This document shows positions 52,394 to 62,216 of a stretch of DNA of 64,000 nucleotides, piece after piece. How positions within the stretch are numbered: position 1 is the first letter of the stretch; every line of letters starts with the position of its first letter. This stretch comes from Endozoicomonas sp. G2_2. Lineage in GTDB: Bacteria > Pseudomonadota > Gammaproteobacteria > Nevskiales > Salinisphaeraceae. Both the position numbers and the translations under genes were made by a program. The DNA lies in the NCBI RefSeq assembly GCF_017744135.1, contig NZ_JAGHQU010000001.1, forward strand, positions 1 through 64,000, written 5' to 3'. The notes beneath the pieces were generated by a model that saw nothing but the letters and a program-made list of their open reading frames with translations, was not told the origin of the DNA and made no database searches.

Positions 52394-53164
52394 ATGCAGG
52401 CACAACCGTCCGTCACCTACGAAGTCGTCGGCGCGATCGCCTGGGTGCGTCTGAATCGGCCCAAGGCGCTCAATGCCGTCAATGCCGATCTGCGTGAGGC
52501 GCTGCTCGCGGCATTGAAACAGGCCGAGCGCGATCCGGACGTGAAGATCGTGCTGCTGGGCGCGGTCGGGCGCGCTTTCTGTGCCGGCGCCGATCTCATG
52601 GAAGACAAGCCGGCCGATCACACGGTGGAAGAAGAACTGCTCGAAGGCTATCGGCCGGTACTGGAAAAGATCACCCGCATGCCGCAGCCGGTGATCGGTG
52701 TCGCACCGGGCGTGGCTGCCGGCGTGGGCGCGGCGATTCTCATGTCCTGCGATCTGGTGATGATGGCCGAGCAGGCGCGGATCTACATGGCCTTCAGCGC
52801 GATTGGCCTGGTGCCGGATGGCGGTGCGACCTGGCTGCTGTATCAGCATCTCGGTTATCAGCGCGCGTTCGAGCTGATCGTCGAAGGCGGCAGCCTCGAT
52901 GCACAGGCCTGCCTGGCTGCGGGCATTGCGAACCGCGTCGTCGCCGACGATGAACTCGAAGCCGCGGCCGAGACCTGGGCGAAGGAACTGGCCACGCGTT
53001 CGGCCCTGGCCAGCGCCGAAGCGAAGAAACTGCTGCGTGCCGCGGCGACCTCGACGCTCGCGCAGGCGATCGAAAGCGAGACGGTGGCCCAGCAGCTGTG
53101 CATGGATAGCGATGCATCCCGCGCCGCCATCGCCGAATTCAAGAATCGCAGCGCCGACAAGTGA
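52394..53164 (+). CDS. Enoyl-CoA hydratase/isomerase family protein
   Basis: This 256-residue crotonase has [49 protein letters not shown] and GLVPDGGATWLL. The first catalytic Glu is replaced by Ala and the second position carries Asp, so it resembles the isomerase-like PaaG/ECI group rather than a true hydratase. It opens the plus-strand operon and is followed by the kinase-DUF6285-dehydrogenase trio. Confidence 0.87.
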   Translation: MQAQPSVTYEVVGAIAWVRLNRPKALNAVNADLREALLAALKQAERDPDVKIVLLGAVGRAFCAGADLMEDKPADHTVEEELLEGYRPVLEKITRMPQPVIGVAPGVAAGVGAAILMSCDLVMMAEQARIYMAFSAIGLVPDGGATWLLYQHLGYQRAFELIVEGGSLDAQACLAAGIANRVVADDELEAAAETWAKELATRSALASAEAKKLLRAAATSTLAQAIESETVAQQLCMDSDASRAAIAEFKNRSADK

Positions 53165-53197
53165 GCGTGACCACGATGGCAAACTGCGGACGCCGGC

Positions 53198-54208
53198 ATG
53201 GCTGATACGCCGCTCTCGGACGCGCATGTGTACCCGGTGCTACAGGCCCTGGCCGAACAGCGTGTGCCGGGCGCGCGGGTCGAGCACCTGATCCGGCTGA
53301 CCGGCGGCGCGAGCCAGCCGATGTGGGCCTTCGAACTGGTATCGCCGGCCGGTGTCGAGGCGCTGGTGCTGCGTCTGACCGGCGCCCTGAGCGGTGCCGA
53401 CGAAGGCACGCTGGGGCTCACCGACGAAGCACGCCTGCTCGAGCTCATGGCGGCCCACGACGTGCCCGTCGCCGGCGTCTGGCAGGTGCTCGATGCGCAC
53501 GGCGAGCTGGGCGCCGGCTACATCATGCAGCGTATCGAGGGCGAAACCCTGCCGCAGCGAATATTGCGCGATGACGCCTATCGCGCGGCCCGCCAGCGGC
53601 TGGCCCGCGAATGCGGCCAGGTGCTGGCCGCGATCCACCGCGTGCCGCCGGCCGATGCACCGTATCTGCCGCGGGTTTCGGTCGCGCAGTGGCTGGATCG
53701 CCAGTATCGGGAATATCGCAGCTACCGCGAGCCGCGGCCCGTGTTCGAACTCGCCTTCCAATGGTTGCGCGACCATCTGCCTTCGGATCCCACGGAGCCG
53801 GCCATCGTCCACGGCGACTTTCGCAACGGCAATCTCATGGTCAATCGCCATGGCCTGCGCGCGGTGCTCGACTGGGAGATGGCCCATATCGGCGACCCCA
53901 TGGCCGATCTGGGCTGGCTGTGCGTGGACTCCTGGCGCTTCGGCGAGATCGACCGGCCGGTCGGCGGCTTCGGCAGTCGCGCGCAGCTGTTCGCCGGTTA
54001 CGAGGCGGCCAGCGGCGTGTCGGTCTGCGCCGAAACGGTCTGGTTCTGGGAGATACTCGGCTGTCTGAAGTGGGGCATCATCTGCCAGAAAATGGCGCGC
54101 TCGTTCAGCGACGGCACCGATCGCACGGTCGAGCGTGGCGCCATCGGCCGGCGTGCTTCGGAAACCGAGATCGATCTGCTGGCGCGCCTGGCGCCGCTGG
54201 CCTCGTAG
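53198..54208 (+). CDS. APH-like phosphotransferase (LvaA/ACAD10-kinase type)
   Basis: This 336-residue kinase has the choline/aminoglycoside kinase fold: LTGGASQPMWAFEL (nucleotide loop), ALVLRLTG with the ATP Lys replaced by Arg, the catalytic loop VHGDFRNGNLM (about residues 204-214) and the metal-binding LDWEMAHIGDP. Relatives encoded next to acyl-CoA dehydrogenases phosphorylate the 4-hydroxyl of 4-hydroxyacyl-CoA (LvaA of Pseudomonas, kinase domain of ACAD10/11). The following DUF6285 and dehydrogenase genes support that role. This is strong inference, not proof. Confidence 0.82.
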   Translation: MADTPLSDAHVYPVLQALAEQRVPGARVEHLIRLTGGASQPMWAFELVSPAGVEALVLRLTGALSGADEGTLGLTDEARLLELMAAHDVPVAGVWQVLDAHGELGAGYIMQRIEGETLPQRILRDDAYRAARQRLARECGQVLAAIHRVPPADAPYLPRVSVAQWLDRQYREYRSYREPRPVFELAFQWLRDHLPSDPTEPAIVHGDFRNGNLMVNRHGLRAVLDWEMAHIGDPMADLGWLCVDSWRFGEIDRPVGGFGSRAQLFAGYEAASGVSVCAETVWFWEILGCLKWGIICQKMARSFSDGTDRTVERGAIGRRASETEIDLLARLAPLAS

Positions 54209-54220
54209 CCGAGAACACCC

Positions 54221-54619
54221 ATGCAGGACACCCCCGCCGATACCGAACTACTCGCCGCCGTCGCCGCGTTTCTGCGCCGCGACGTGGTGCCCGCGCTCGA
54301 CGGCAGCCTGCAGTACCAGACGCGCGTTGCCGCGAACGTCATCGATCGCGTGCAGCGTGGCCTTGAGCAGCCGCCCGCCGTAATCGACGAAGAGCAGCAG
54401 CGACTGCAACGTCTGCTCGATCTGGGCGGCGACATACCCACGCTCACGCAAGTGCTCTGCGATCGCATCGCGGCCGGCGAGATCACGCGCGACACGCCGG
54501 GCCTCACCGATTTCCTGTGGTGGGTGACCTGCCACAAGCTCAGCGTCGACCAGCCGCGCTATGCCGGCTATCAACGCGCGCTCGAGCGCGGTGCGCCCGA
54601 CGCGGCCCACGATTCATAA
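54221..54619 (+). CDS. DUF6285 protein, positional LvaB equivalent
   Basis: This 132-residue helical protein (ELLAAVAAFLRRDVVPAL, FLWWVTCHKLSVDQPRY) has no catalytic motif I recognise. It sits between the kinase (12 bp) and the acyl-CoA dehydrogenase (11 bp), exactly the place of the small LvaB subunit in lvaABC, where LvaA and LvaB act together on 4-hydroxyvaleryl-CoA. An accessory role to the kinase is the best guess. Confidence 0.72.
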   Translation: MQDTPADTELLAAVAAFLRRDVVPALDGSLQYQTRVAANVIDRVQRGLEQPPAVIDEEQQRLQRLLDLGGDIPTLTQVLCDRIAAGEITRDTPGLTDFLWWVTCHKLSVDQPRYAGYQRALERGAPDAAHDS

Positions 54620-54630
54620 AAGGAAACCCC

Positions 54631-55914
54631 ATGGACTTCAATCTGCCGCCAGAGCTCACGGCCTATCTGGACGAGCTGGATCGCTTCATCGAAGACGTGA
54701 TCCAGCCGCTCGAGCAGCGCGACGACAATATCCGTTTCTTCGATCATCGCCGCGAGTGGGCGCGTACCGACTACGACAAGGGCGGTCTGCCGCGCCCGGA
54801 ATGGGAGGCGCTGCTCGGCCAGGCGAAGCGGCTCGCCGACGAGGCCGGGCATCTGCGTTTTCCGCTACCGAAGAAATACGGCGGCCAGGACGGTTCGCAC
54901 CTGGCAATGACGGTCATCCGCGAGCACCTCGCCGCACGTGGTCTTGGCCTGCATAACGACCTGCAGAACGAGCATTCGATCGTCGCGAACAATCCGTTCG
55001 TGCTCATGTTTCGCGATTTCGGCACGCCCGAGCAGGAAGAGGAATTCGTCGCCGGCATGCTCGGCGGCACTCATCATCTGGCCTTCGGCCTGACCGAACC
55101 GGATCACGGTTCCGACGCAACGCATATGGAAACCCGGGCGGTGCGCGAAACGCGCGACGGCGTGGACGGCTGGCGGCTGGACGGGCGCAAGATGTGGATC
55201 ACCGGAATGCATGTCGCGACCCATTGCCTGATGTTCGCGCGTACCTCGGGCGACAACGGCGACGCGAAAGGCATCACCGCGTTTCTCGTGCCGTGCCCCA
55301 CGCCGGGGCTGACGATCGAGGAATACCTGTGGACGTTCAATATGCCCACGGACCACGCGCGGCTGTCGCTGGACAACGTCTGGGTGCCGGACAGCGCCGT
55401 GTTCGGCCCGCCCGATAACGGGTTGTCCCTGGCGCAGCATTTCGTACACGAAAACCGGATTCGCCAGGCGGCGTCGAGCCTGGGCGCGGCGGCCTACTGT
55501 ATTCGCGAAAGCGTGGCCTATGCGCGCCAGCGCAAGCCGTTTGGCGTGGCCCTCGCGCGCAATCAGGGCATTCAGTTCCCGCTCGTCGAACTGCACAGCG
55601 AAGCCGAGATGCTGCGCCTGCTCATTCGCAAGACGGCCTGGGAGATGGATCAACTGCCCAAGCCCGAGATCGAGGCGCAGCTGTCGGACAAGGTCGCCAT
55701 GTGCAACTACCGCGCGAACCGGCTGTGCTGCGAGGCTGCGGATCGCGCCATGCAGATCCACGGCGGTATGGGCTACTCGCGGCACAAGCCCTTCGAGCAC
55801 ATCTATCGCCACCACCGGCGCTATCGCATCACCGAGGGCGCCGAGGAAATCCAGATGCGCAAGGCCGGCGGTTATCTGTTCGGTTATGTGGGGCCGAATC
55901 GCTGGCGCGATTGA
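54631..55914 (+). CDS. Acyl-CoA dehydrogenase (LvaC/ACAD11-like)
   Basis: This 427-residue flavoenzyme has the acyl-CoA dehydrogenase domains: the N-terminal helical domain, the middle beta domain with FGLTEPDHGSDATHMETRA and RKMWITGMHVATHCLMF, and the C-terminal helical domain with QRKPFGVALARNQGIQFPL and MQIHGGMGYSRHKPFEHIYRHHRRYRITEG (part). In the lvaABC system the dehydrogenase-like LvaC removes the 4-phosphate to give an enoyl-CoA. ATG 54631 follows AAAAGGAAA. The frame upstream overlaps the DUF6285 gene. Confidence 0.88.
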   Translation: MDFNLPPELTAYLDELDRFIEDVIQPLEQRDDNIRFFDHRREWARTDYDKGGLPRPEWEALLGQAKRLADEAGHLRFPLPKKYGGQDGSHLAMTVIREHLAARGLGLHNDLQNEHSIVANNPFVLMFRDFGTPEQEEEFVAGMLGGTHHLAFGLTEPDHGSDATHMETRAVRETRDGVDGWRLDGRKMWITGMHVATHCLMFARTSGDNGDAKGITAFLVPCPTPGLTIEEYLWTFNMPTDHARLSLDNVWVPDSAVFGPPDNGLSLAQHFVHENRIRQAASSLGAAAYCIRESVAYARQRKPFGVALARNQGIQFPLVELHSEAEMLRLLIRKTAWEMDQLPKPEIEAQLSDKVAMCNYRANRLCCEAADRAMQIHGGMGYSRHKPFEHIYRHHRRYRITEGAEEIQMRKAGGYLFGYVGPNRWRD

Positions 55915-56054
55915 GCGCGTGGTGCGGCAAGTGAATGGTCAGGCATGAAATTCTCGCGGCTCGCGGTCCATAATCGCGGTCGTGCCGTGCACCGGCCGCC
56001 CGTCGTTCGACGCGCGCCGGGCGGCGCCCCGATATTCGTTTCAAGGACACGCCC

Positions 56055-56978
56055 GTGAAGACGCCCGCCTGGCAGAACGACCCCGAACGCTACGATTTTC
56101 GCCATACGCTGGCGCTGCAGTACGCCCATCTGGATACCATCCGGCACGCCAACAACGTGGCGGTCCATGGGCTGCACGTCGAGGCACGGGTTCGGTATCA
56201 GCTGGCCGTGCTCGGCCCGGATCACCTGTTCTCCGATGCCGTGCTGCTGCGACCCTGCCGCACGGTCACGCATTTTCTGCGCGAGACGCATTACCCGCAC
56301 GACGTCACCTGCGCCACGCGGCTGATCGCGGTCAGCGCGCAAACCTACCGGCTGGTCACCGGTCTGTTCCAGCAGGGCGAATGCGTGGGCGTACAGGACT
56401 GCCTGATCGGCGCGTGGCACGCCGACCGCTGGGTGGCCTTGCCGGACGACGTCCGCGGCGCGCTCGAGCACAGCCGCGCGGCCGACGACGTGCTGGTCAG
56501 CGACTGGCCGCCGATGCCGCCGGAACACGTAGCCATGACCGGCTATCCGGCGGAATCCGAGATTTCCGGCCGCTATGCCGATCTGGACCCGGATGTGGTC
56601 ATCGGCGAGCTGGCCCTGTCGCGCTATATCGAGCAGTCCCGGGCGGGTTCGCTCAAGCCGATTCGCAACGATCCGGCGCTGGGCATGCTCGTGGCCAGCG
56701 TCGATCTGAGCTATCACCGCTGGCACCACGGTCGCGCGAACGTGCGGGTCGTCTGCGGTCTCGACCGGATCGGCAACAGCTCCTTCGCCCTGGCCGGCGC
56801 GGCCGCCGTCGGCGAAGAGCGGCTGGTGACCGCACGCAGCACCATGGTGCTCATCGACCGCGAGAAACGCCGCCCCACGCCGATCGACGACGACCTGCGT
56901 GCCTCGATGGCGCCGTTGTTCATCGCTGACGAATCCGCGGGCGACGAACGCACGGCCTGCGGCACGCCGGGCGGCTAG
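56055..56978 (+). CDS. Tandem hot-dog acyl-CoA thioesterase-like protein
   Basis: This 307-residue protein has two hot-dog domains, each with a degenerate 4-hydroxybenzoyl-CoA thioesterase motif: [25 protein letters not shown] (residues about 23-47) and [25 protein letters not shown] (about 176-200). It could hydrolyse dead-end acyl-CoA intermediates of the island. A CATAAT box about 85 bp upstream may be its promoter. The gap 55915-56054 shows no other gene. Confidence 0.78.
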   Translation: MKTPAWQNDPERYDFRHTLALQYAHLDTIRHANNVAVHGLHVEARVRYQLAVLGPDHLFSDAVLLRPCRTVTHFLRETHYPHDVTCATRLIAVSAQTYRLVTGLFQQGECVGVQDCLIGAWHADRWVALPDDVRGALEHSRAADDVLVSDWPPMPPEHVAMTGYPAESEISGRYADLDPDVVIGELALSRYIEQSRAGSLKPIRNDPALGMLVASVDLSYHRWHHGRANVRVVCGLDRIGNSSFALAGAAAVGEERLVTARSTMVLIDREKRRPTPIDDDLRASMAPLFIADESAGDERTACGTPGG

Positions 56979-57051
56979 GGCGGATGCCGACGTCGGGCGA
57001 CGAGCCGGCGCGGCGATCGCGAATCAGAACAGCGAAAGAGGAGAAGCCGCG

Positions 57052-58173
57052 ATGGCAGGACCGCTGCAGGGCATGAAGGTGATCGAAATGGCCGGGCTCG
57101 GCCCGGGCCCGTTCTGCGCCATGATGTTCGCCGACATGGGCGCCGAAGTCGTGCGCATCGAGCGACCCGGCGCGTTCGACCCGGCTCGGGATCGTTTCGA
57201 TGTGCTCGCCCGTGGCCGCCATCGTGTCGCGCTCGACATGAAACAGCCGGATGCCGCGGACGCCGTGCTGGCCATGATCGAACAGGCGGACGTGCTCATC
57301 GAGGGTTTTCGTCCCGGCGTCATGGAACGCATGGGGCTGGGCCCGGATGTGTGTCTAGCCCGGCGTCCGGGCCTGATCTATGGCCGCATGACCGGCTGGG
57401 GCCAGTACGGCCCGCTCGCCCACGCGGCCGGGCACGACATCAACTACATCGCCTTGAGCGGCGCCTTGCACGGCGTCGGTCGCGCCGACGGACCACCGCC
57501 GCCTCCGCTCAACTATGTCGGCGATTTCGGCGGCGGCGCGATGATGCTCGCCTTCGGCATTCTCGCCGCGGTGTTCGAGAGCCGGCGCTCGGGTGAAGGC
57601 CAGGTCGTGGATGCCGCGATGACCGACGGTGCGGCGCTGCTGTCGTCGATGATGTACGGCATGAAGGCGGCCGGGCAGTGGACCAATGCGCGCGGCGCCA
57701 ACCTGCTCGACGGCGGCGCCCATTTCTACGACAGCTATACCTGTGCCGACGGCAAGTTCCTCGCGGTCGGCGCGATCGAGCCGCAGTTCTATGCTGAACT
57801 GTTGGACCGGTGCGGCATCGACGATCCGGCCTTCGAGCGCCAGAACGATCCGGCGGCCTGGCCGGATCTCAAGCAGCGTCTGGCCGAGCTGATCAAAACC
57901 CGAACGCGCGACCAGTGGTGCGAGATTCTCGAGGGCAGCGATGCCTGTGTCGCCCCGGTGCTGGATTGGGACGAGGCGCCCGCGCATCCGCACAACCGCG
58001 AGCGCGAAGCGTTCGTTGAAGTGGACGGTGTGCTGCAGCCCGCACCGGCACCACGTTTTTCCCGCACGCCGGCCGCTACGCCCGGCGCGGCAGATAAAAC
58101 CGCGCGCGATACGCACGAATTGCTCTCCAGCTGGGGTGTGGACGTGCGGCAGCTCGACGCATTGCGCGACTAG
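57052..58173 (+). CDS. Alpha-methylacyl-CoA racemase (AMACR-like)
   Basis: This 373-residue enzyme belongs to the CaiB family. Unlike the CoA-transferase at 18155-19345 it has the racemase catalytic pair: His in [11 protein letters not shown] (about residue 127) and Asp in [11 protein letters not shown] (about 158). It should epimerise 2-methylacyl-CoAs, which is required for beta-oxidation of methyl-branched chains. ATG 57052 follows AAAGAGGAG. A longer frame upstream overlaps the thioesterase gene. Confidence 0.9.
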   Translation: MAGPLQGMKVIEMAGLGPGPFCAMMFADMGAEVVRIERPGAFDPARDRFDVLARGRHRVALDMKQPDAADAVLAMIEQADVLIEGFRPGVMERMGLGPDVCLARRPGLIYGRMTGWGQYGPLAHAAGHDINYIALSGALHGVGRADGPPPPPLNYVGDFGGGAMMLAFGILAAVFESRRSGEGQVVDAAMTDGAALLSSMMYGMKAAGQWTNARGANLLDGGAHFYDSYTCADGKFLAVGAIEPQFYAELLDRCGIDDPAFERQNDPAAWPDLKQRLAELIKTRTRDQWCEILEGSDACVAPVLDWDEAPAHPHNREREAFVEVDGVLQPAPAPRFSRTPAATPGAADKTARDTHELLSSWGVDVRQLDALRD

Positions 58174-58191
58174 CAATCCGCAGCCCGCAAA

Positions 58192-58207
58192 TCGTCGCTA
58201 TCGACGA
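58192..58207. promoter_or_regulatory. Palindrome C, TCGTCG-N4-CGACGA
   Basis: TCGTCG-CTAT-CGACGA is a perfect dyad, 85 bp before the start of the TRAP-type binding protein gene. It is the third copy in the island. Confidence 0.6.
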
Positions 58208-58291
58208 CAACAACGTGTCGCCGCCTGCCTAGTATCGATAGGGCGCGTGGCAGGCCTGCCGCGCGCGTTCATAATCGAAAAGGGGAGCGGG

Positions 58292-59452
58292 ATGGGTAAC
58301 AGAATCGTTTCGAAAGCGGGAATGCTGGTGGCTTGTATCGGCCTGATGCTGGCCGCCACGGCCGAAGCCCGCACCCTGCGCTATGCCACGGGTTTTCCGC
58401 CCGGATCGGTCGCCGCGCAGGCCGCGATGGACTATGCCGAGGCGCTGCCGGACTATTCCGACGACACGCTGTCGATGAAGGTTTATGCGCTGTCGTTGCT
58501 GGACGCTTCCGAAACCTCCGACGGCGTGCGCGACGGCATCGCCGATGTGGGTTATCTGCTCACGGTCTATTTCCCGTCGATGTATCCGCATACCAACTTG
58601 GTCAACGAGTCGTCGATGCAGCTCACCCAGTTCGACGAGGCCCAACTTCAGGGCAAGGGCGCGCTGGCGTTCAACGCCGCGATGGCGGAATTCACCTTCT
58701 TCAACTGCCCCGAGTGCCTGGACGAATATGCGGCCCAGAACCAGGTTTATACCGGCAATGCGGCGAGCTCCGACTACGGTCTGCTCTGCAATAAACCCGT
58801 GACCAACGAGGCCCAGCTCGCCGGCAAGCGCCTGCGCGTTGCCGGCTCGCACTGGTCGCGCTGGTCGAAGCATTTCGGTGCCACGCCGGTGTCGATGACG
58901 ATCAACGACCTGCTGGAAGCACTCAGCCAGGGCGTGCTCGACTGCACCATCTCCTCGGCGCCGGAACTGGTGAACCTGCGCCTGACCGAAGCGGTGACCG
59001 ATATCACCATGGCGGTACCGGGCGGCGTCTATGCCGCGGCCAGTGCGGCGAGCGTCAACGGCGACGTGTGGCGCGAACTCACGGACGACCAGCGCCGCGC
59101 CATGCTGCGCGCCGGCGCGCGTCTGTCCGCGGCGGTGCCTTATGGCTATCTGGAAAAAGAAAAGGACGCACTCGCTGCCGCCGAGGAAGAGGGCGCGGCC
59201 CGCCACGAAGCCGCGGCCTCGCTCGAGCAGGCCAGCGCGGCCTTCGCCGAACAGGATCTGGACACGATCGTGACGTACTACCGCGAGAACCACGGCGTCG
59301 AGCGCGGCGAGGCCTTGCTCGCCACTTTCCACGACCTGCTCGAGAAATGGGTGAAGCGCGTGGGGGACGTCGACAGCCTGGACGCGCTGGAGCAGCTCTA
59401 CTGGGACGAGATCTTTTCCAAGGTCGACGTCTCCAGCTACGGGATGCAATAG
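58292..59452 (+). CDS. Orphan TRAP-type (DctP) substrate-binding protein
   Basis: This 386-residue exported protein has a signal peptide (MLVACIGLMLAATAEARTL) and the DctP fold (LRYATGFPPGSVAAQAAMDYA, LAGKRLRVAGSHWSRWSKHFG, LLEALSQGVLDCTIS). Four Cys occur (FNCPEC, LLCN, LDCT). No DctQ/DctM genes adjoin, so it must use a distant permease or act as a sensor or carrier of a lipid-derived acid. It is longer than usual, with an acidic coiled C-terminal region (about 285-330). ATG 58292 follows AGGGGAG. It ends opposite the MalT-like gene. Confidence 0.85.
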   Translation: MGNRIVSKAGMLVACIGLMLAATAEARTLRYATGFPPGSVAAQAAMDYAEALPDYSDDTLSMKVYALSLLDASETSDGVRDGIADVGYLLTVYFPSMYPHTNLVNESSMQLTQFDEAQLQGKGALAFNAAMAEFTFFNCPECLDEYAAQNQVYTGNAASSDYGLLCNKPVTNEAQLAGKRLRVAGSHWSRWSKHFGATPVSMTINDLLEALSQGVLDCTISSAPELVNLRLTEAVTDITMAVPGGVYAAASAASVNGDVWRELTDDQRRAMLRAGARLSAAVPYGYLEKEKDALAAAEEEGAARHEAAASLEQASAAFAEQDLDTIVTYYRENHGVERGEALLATFHDLLEKWVKRVGDVDSLDALEQLYWDEIFSKVDVSSYGMQ

Positions 59453-59456
59453 CGCG

Positions 59457-59490
59457 CTGACGCCGCGCCGTTGCAGCGGCGCGGCGTCAG
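59457..59490. terminator. Convergent-gene hairpin
   Basis: CTGACGCCGCGCCG (59457-59470) pairs perfectly with CGGCGCGGCGTCAG (59477-59490) around a six-base loop. It lies between the converging binding-protein and MalT-like genes and includes the latter's stop codon. It lacks a T tract, so it may limit read-through rather than be a classic terminator. Confidence 0.6.
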
Positions 59491-62216
59491 ACCACGCCCA
59501 CCTTGCGCGCAATGGCCACCGCCTCGGTGCGGTTGCTGGCGTTGAGCTTGCCGTTGATATTGCGCAGATGGGTGCGGATGGTGCTGTCGGAGACGAACAG
59601 CTTTTCGGCCATCGCACTGTTCGAATTGCCCTCGGCGAGCAGCTTGAGCACGCGAATCTCCTTGCGCGTGAGCGGCTCCAGCAGGGTGGCGTTGGGGTCG
59701 TCCTCAACCGGATATTCGTTGAACACTCGCGGCCCGAACGCCTGCAGCAGCGCCTGCAGATATTCCGCGAACAGCGGCTCGCGTCGGTCGAGCTTGCGTT
59801 CCAGCGTGTCGGATTGCAGCCGTACCACCAGCGCGCCGACCCGCGGTCCCTCGTCGAGCACCAGCCGCATATAGCCTTCACGGCAACCGTCCTTCAAGGC
59901 ATTTTCCAGCGTGCTCAGTGCCGTTGGCAGGTCGCCGTCGCGCTGTTGGGCCACCGCCTGCAGCAGCCGCAGCTTGAACAGGCGCCGATAGCGCGTCTGG
60001 GCCTGCGATTCGGTGATGAATGCCGCCAGCTCACGCAGCGCGAACGCGGCGTCGCCGACGAACGCCTCCCAGCGAAGACGGCCGATGCGGTCGTTGTCGA
60101 TATCGTTGGCGAGCAGGCGCAGATGACGCAGTCGATCCCAGGTGGCCGCGTCGCTGGCGCGATCGATCTCGGTACGCGCGGCGTATTCATCGCCCTGCAG
60201 CAGCATGAGCTGGGCGCGATGCAGGCGGCTGGTGGCGACCACACGCGGCAGCTGGCGATTGTGGCCGGTGCGTTCGAGCACTGTCAGCGTCTGCAGTGCC
60301 TTGTCGACGTCGCCCTCGATGAAGGCGATCCGCGCGAGCATCACGTCGGCCAGGATCATGTGATCGGGCAGGCCGATATGGCGCGCCAGCGGGGCATAGA
60401 CGTTGAGCAGCTGGGTGGCGGTTTCCAGATCGTTGGCCTCGTAGACGGCGAAGGCATGCAGCACGCCGGCCCAGGCGTTGCCGTTGGTGCCGATGGGCGA
60501 GAACGCCGAGCGCGGCCGGGTGATGCGCGCGGCCAGGCGAAAGCGCGCCGCGGCCTGGCGCTGTCGGCCTTCCTGCAAGTCGATGATGCCCTCGACGGAT
60601 TCCGAGAACATGGCGTTGAAGGCGCTCTCGTGCACGCCCTGCACATCGCGGGCGCCGTCCAGCAACGTCCGCGCGCGCTGGTGTTCGCCCATCACGGAAT
60701 AGGCGTTGGCGAGCGTGTTCACCAGTGTGGTTTCGGCGAAGGGTTCGCCGGCGGGCAAGGCGTCGAGGGTCTTGCTGCCGATGGCATAGACCTGCTCGAA
60801 GTCGTCCATGATCGCCAGAATCGACGGCCGCAGGGCCAGCGCGTGGGGCCTGATACGCGGGTCCGTGGACTGTTCGAGGCCGGTCTGTTCGAGTTTTTCC
60901 ATCGCCGTATGCGGGCTGCAGCTGAAGCACAGCGCCCAGACATGAATCGCCTGCAGCAGCGGCCAGGCGGCAAGGTCGGCCGGCGGAATGCTGTCGAACC
61001 AGCGCCCGAGCAGGCGCATGCGCCCCTGCGCGAGCAGAGGCTCGGCGTGTTGCGACATGAGTGTAAGCGCACGGTCGAAATCGCCACCTTCCAGCGCGTG
61101 GTCGATTGCCGGCACCGGCCGGTGCTGGGTCTCGAACCAGGCCGAGGCCGCGCGATGCAGCGGCGCGATCTCGTCCGGGCATTCCTCGGCCAAGCGATGA
61201 CGCAGAAAGTCCGAGAACAGGCTGTGGTAGCGGTAAAGGCGTTCCTCGCTCTCGATCGGCACGAGGAACACGTTGGCCTCATTGAGCAGGTCGATCAGCG
61301 ACGCGCTGTCGGCATCGGGCAGTAGCGCGTTGCACAGCGGCACGCTCAGATAACGCAGGATGCTGGTACGCAGCAGGAACTTGCGCACCCGCTGCGGCTG
61401 CTGGGCGAGAACGTCCTCGGCCAGATAGTCGGCGACCGCGCGGTGTTCGCCGGAAAAGCGGGCGATGAACTCGCCCGGCGCGGGATGTTTCTCCAGTGCC
61501 AGCGAAGCCAGCCAGAGCGCGGCCACCCAGCCTTCGGTCTTGGCATGAATCTCCGCGATCTCGTCGGCGCCCAGCGCCAACCCGCGGTGATCGTTTAAAA
61601 ATCGCTCGGTTTCGGTGCGCGAAAAACGCAGGCGCTTGCTGTCGATCTCGACGAGCTGGCCGCGGGTGCGCAGGCGCGCCAGGCGCAGGTCCGGCAGCGA
61701 GCGCGAGCCGATCACCAGCCGGCAGTTGGGCGGCAGATGGTCGATGATCTCGCGTACCAGCCCGAGCACCGTGGGCTCTTGGATACGCTCGAAATCGTCG
61801 AGGAACAGCACGAAGCGGTCATCGTGATCGGCGAGCCCGGCGATCAGGTTCAGGGCCGTATCGCCCGCCGAGCTTCGGTTGTCGCCCGGTGCCGGTTCGC
61901 AGGCCGCGACCGGCAGGAGATTGGCGATGGCCGCTTCCAGGCAGGGCAGGAAACGCTGGATATCGTTGTCGGCCTCATCGAGCGTGAGCCAGGCGGTGCG
62001 CGTGCCGTCGGCGGCCAGCTGTTCCAGGCACTGGGCCATGAGCGTGGACTTGCCGAAGCCCGCCGGACCCTGAAACAGGACCATTTTCACGGCGCTATCG
62101 GCCTGCAGGGTCGCGCTGATCTCGCCGCGCAGCAGCTGTGCCGCGTGCACGGTGGGCGGGTTGAGCTTGCTGGTCAGCGCGCCTGCCGTCGGGCGGCCAC
62201 GGTTGGACGTGATCAT
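59487..62216 (-). CDS. MalT-like LuxR-family ATP-dependent transcriptional activator
   Basis: This 909-residue STAND-type regulator has a P-loop ATPase (Walker A QGPAGFGKSTL about residues 49-59, FVLFLDDFE), a winged-helix stretch and a long helical TPR sensor region (about 330-830). A C-terminal LuxR helix-turn-helix (PLTRKEIRVLKLLAEGNSN, SDSTIRTHLRNINGKL) completes it. Such proteins bind an inducer and ATP, then activate nearby catabolic operons. It is divergent from the HSD10-like gene and is the only regulator in the island, so it is the first candidate to act at the TCGTCG palindromes. Confidence 0.9.
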   Translation of the reverse strand: MITSNRGRPTAGALTSKLNPPTVHAAQLLRGEISATLQADSAVKMVLFQGPAGFGKSTLMAQCLEQLAADGTRTAWLTLDEADNDIQRFLPCLEAAIANLLPVAACEPAPGDNRSSAGDTALNLIAGLADHDDRFVLFLDDFERIQEPTVLGLVREIIDHLPPNCRLVIGSRSLPDLRLARLRTRGQLVEIDSKRLRFSRTETERFLNDHRGLALGADEIAEIHAKTEGWVAALWLASLALEKHPAPGEFIARFSGEHRAVADYLAEDVLAQQPQRVRKFLLRTSILRYLSVPLCNALLPDADSASLIDLLNEANVFLVPIESEERLYRYHSLFSDFLRHRLAEECPDEIAPLHRAASAWFETQHRPVPAIDHALEGGDFDRALTLMSQHAEPLLAQGRMRLLGRWFDSIPPADLAAWPLLQAIHVWALCFSCSPHTAMEKLEQTGLEQSTDPRIRPHALALRPSILAIMDDFEQVYAIGSKTLDALPAGEPFAETTLVNTLANAYSVMGEHQRARTLLDGARDVQGVHESAFNAMFSESVEGIIDLQEGRQRQAAARFRLAARITRPRSAFSPIGTNGNAWAGVLHAFAVYEANDLETATQLLNVYAPLARHIGLPDHMILADVMLARIAFIEGDVDKALQTLTVLERTGHNRQLPRVVATSRLHRAQLMLLQGDEYAARTEIDRASDAATWDRLRHLRLLANDIDNDRIGRLRWEAFVGDAAFALRELAAFITESQAQTRYRRLFKLRLLQAVAQQRDGDLPTALSTLENALKDGCREGYMRLVLDEGPRVGALVVRLQSDTLERKLDRREPLFAEYLQALLQAFGPRVFNEYPVEDDPNATLLEPLTRKEIRVLKLLAEGNSNSAMAEKLFVSDSTIRTHLRNINGKLNASNRTEAVAIARKVGVV

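Noticed and set aside
56981-57003. A sixth TCGTCG-type palindrome near 57000 (CGTCGGGCGACGA)
   Set aside because: The half-sites are separated by two bases rather than four and the left arm is incomplete, so it does not fit the other five.
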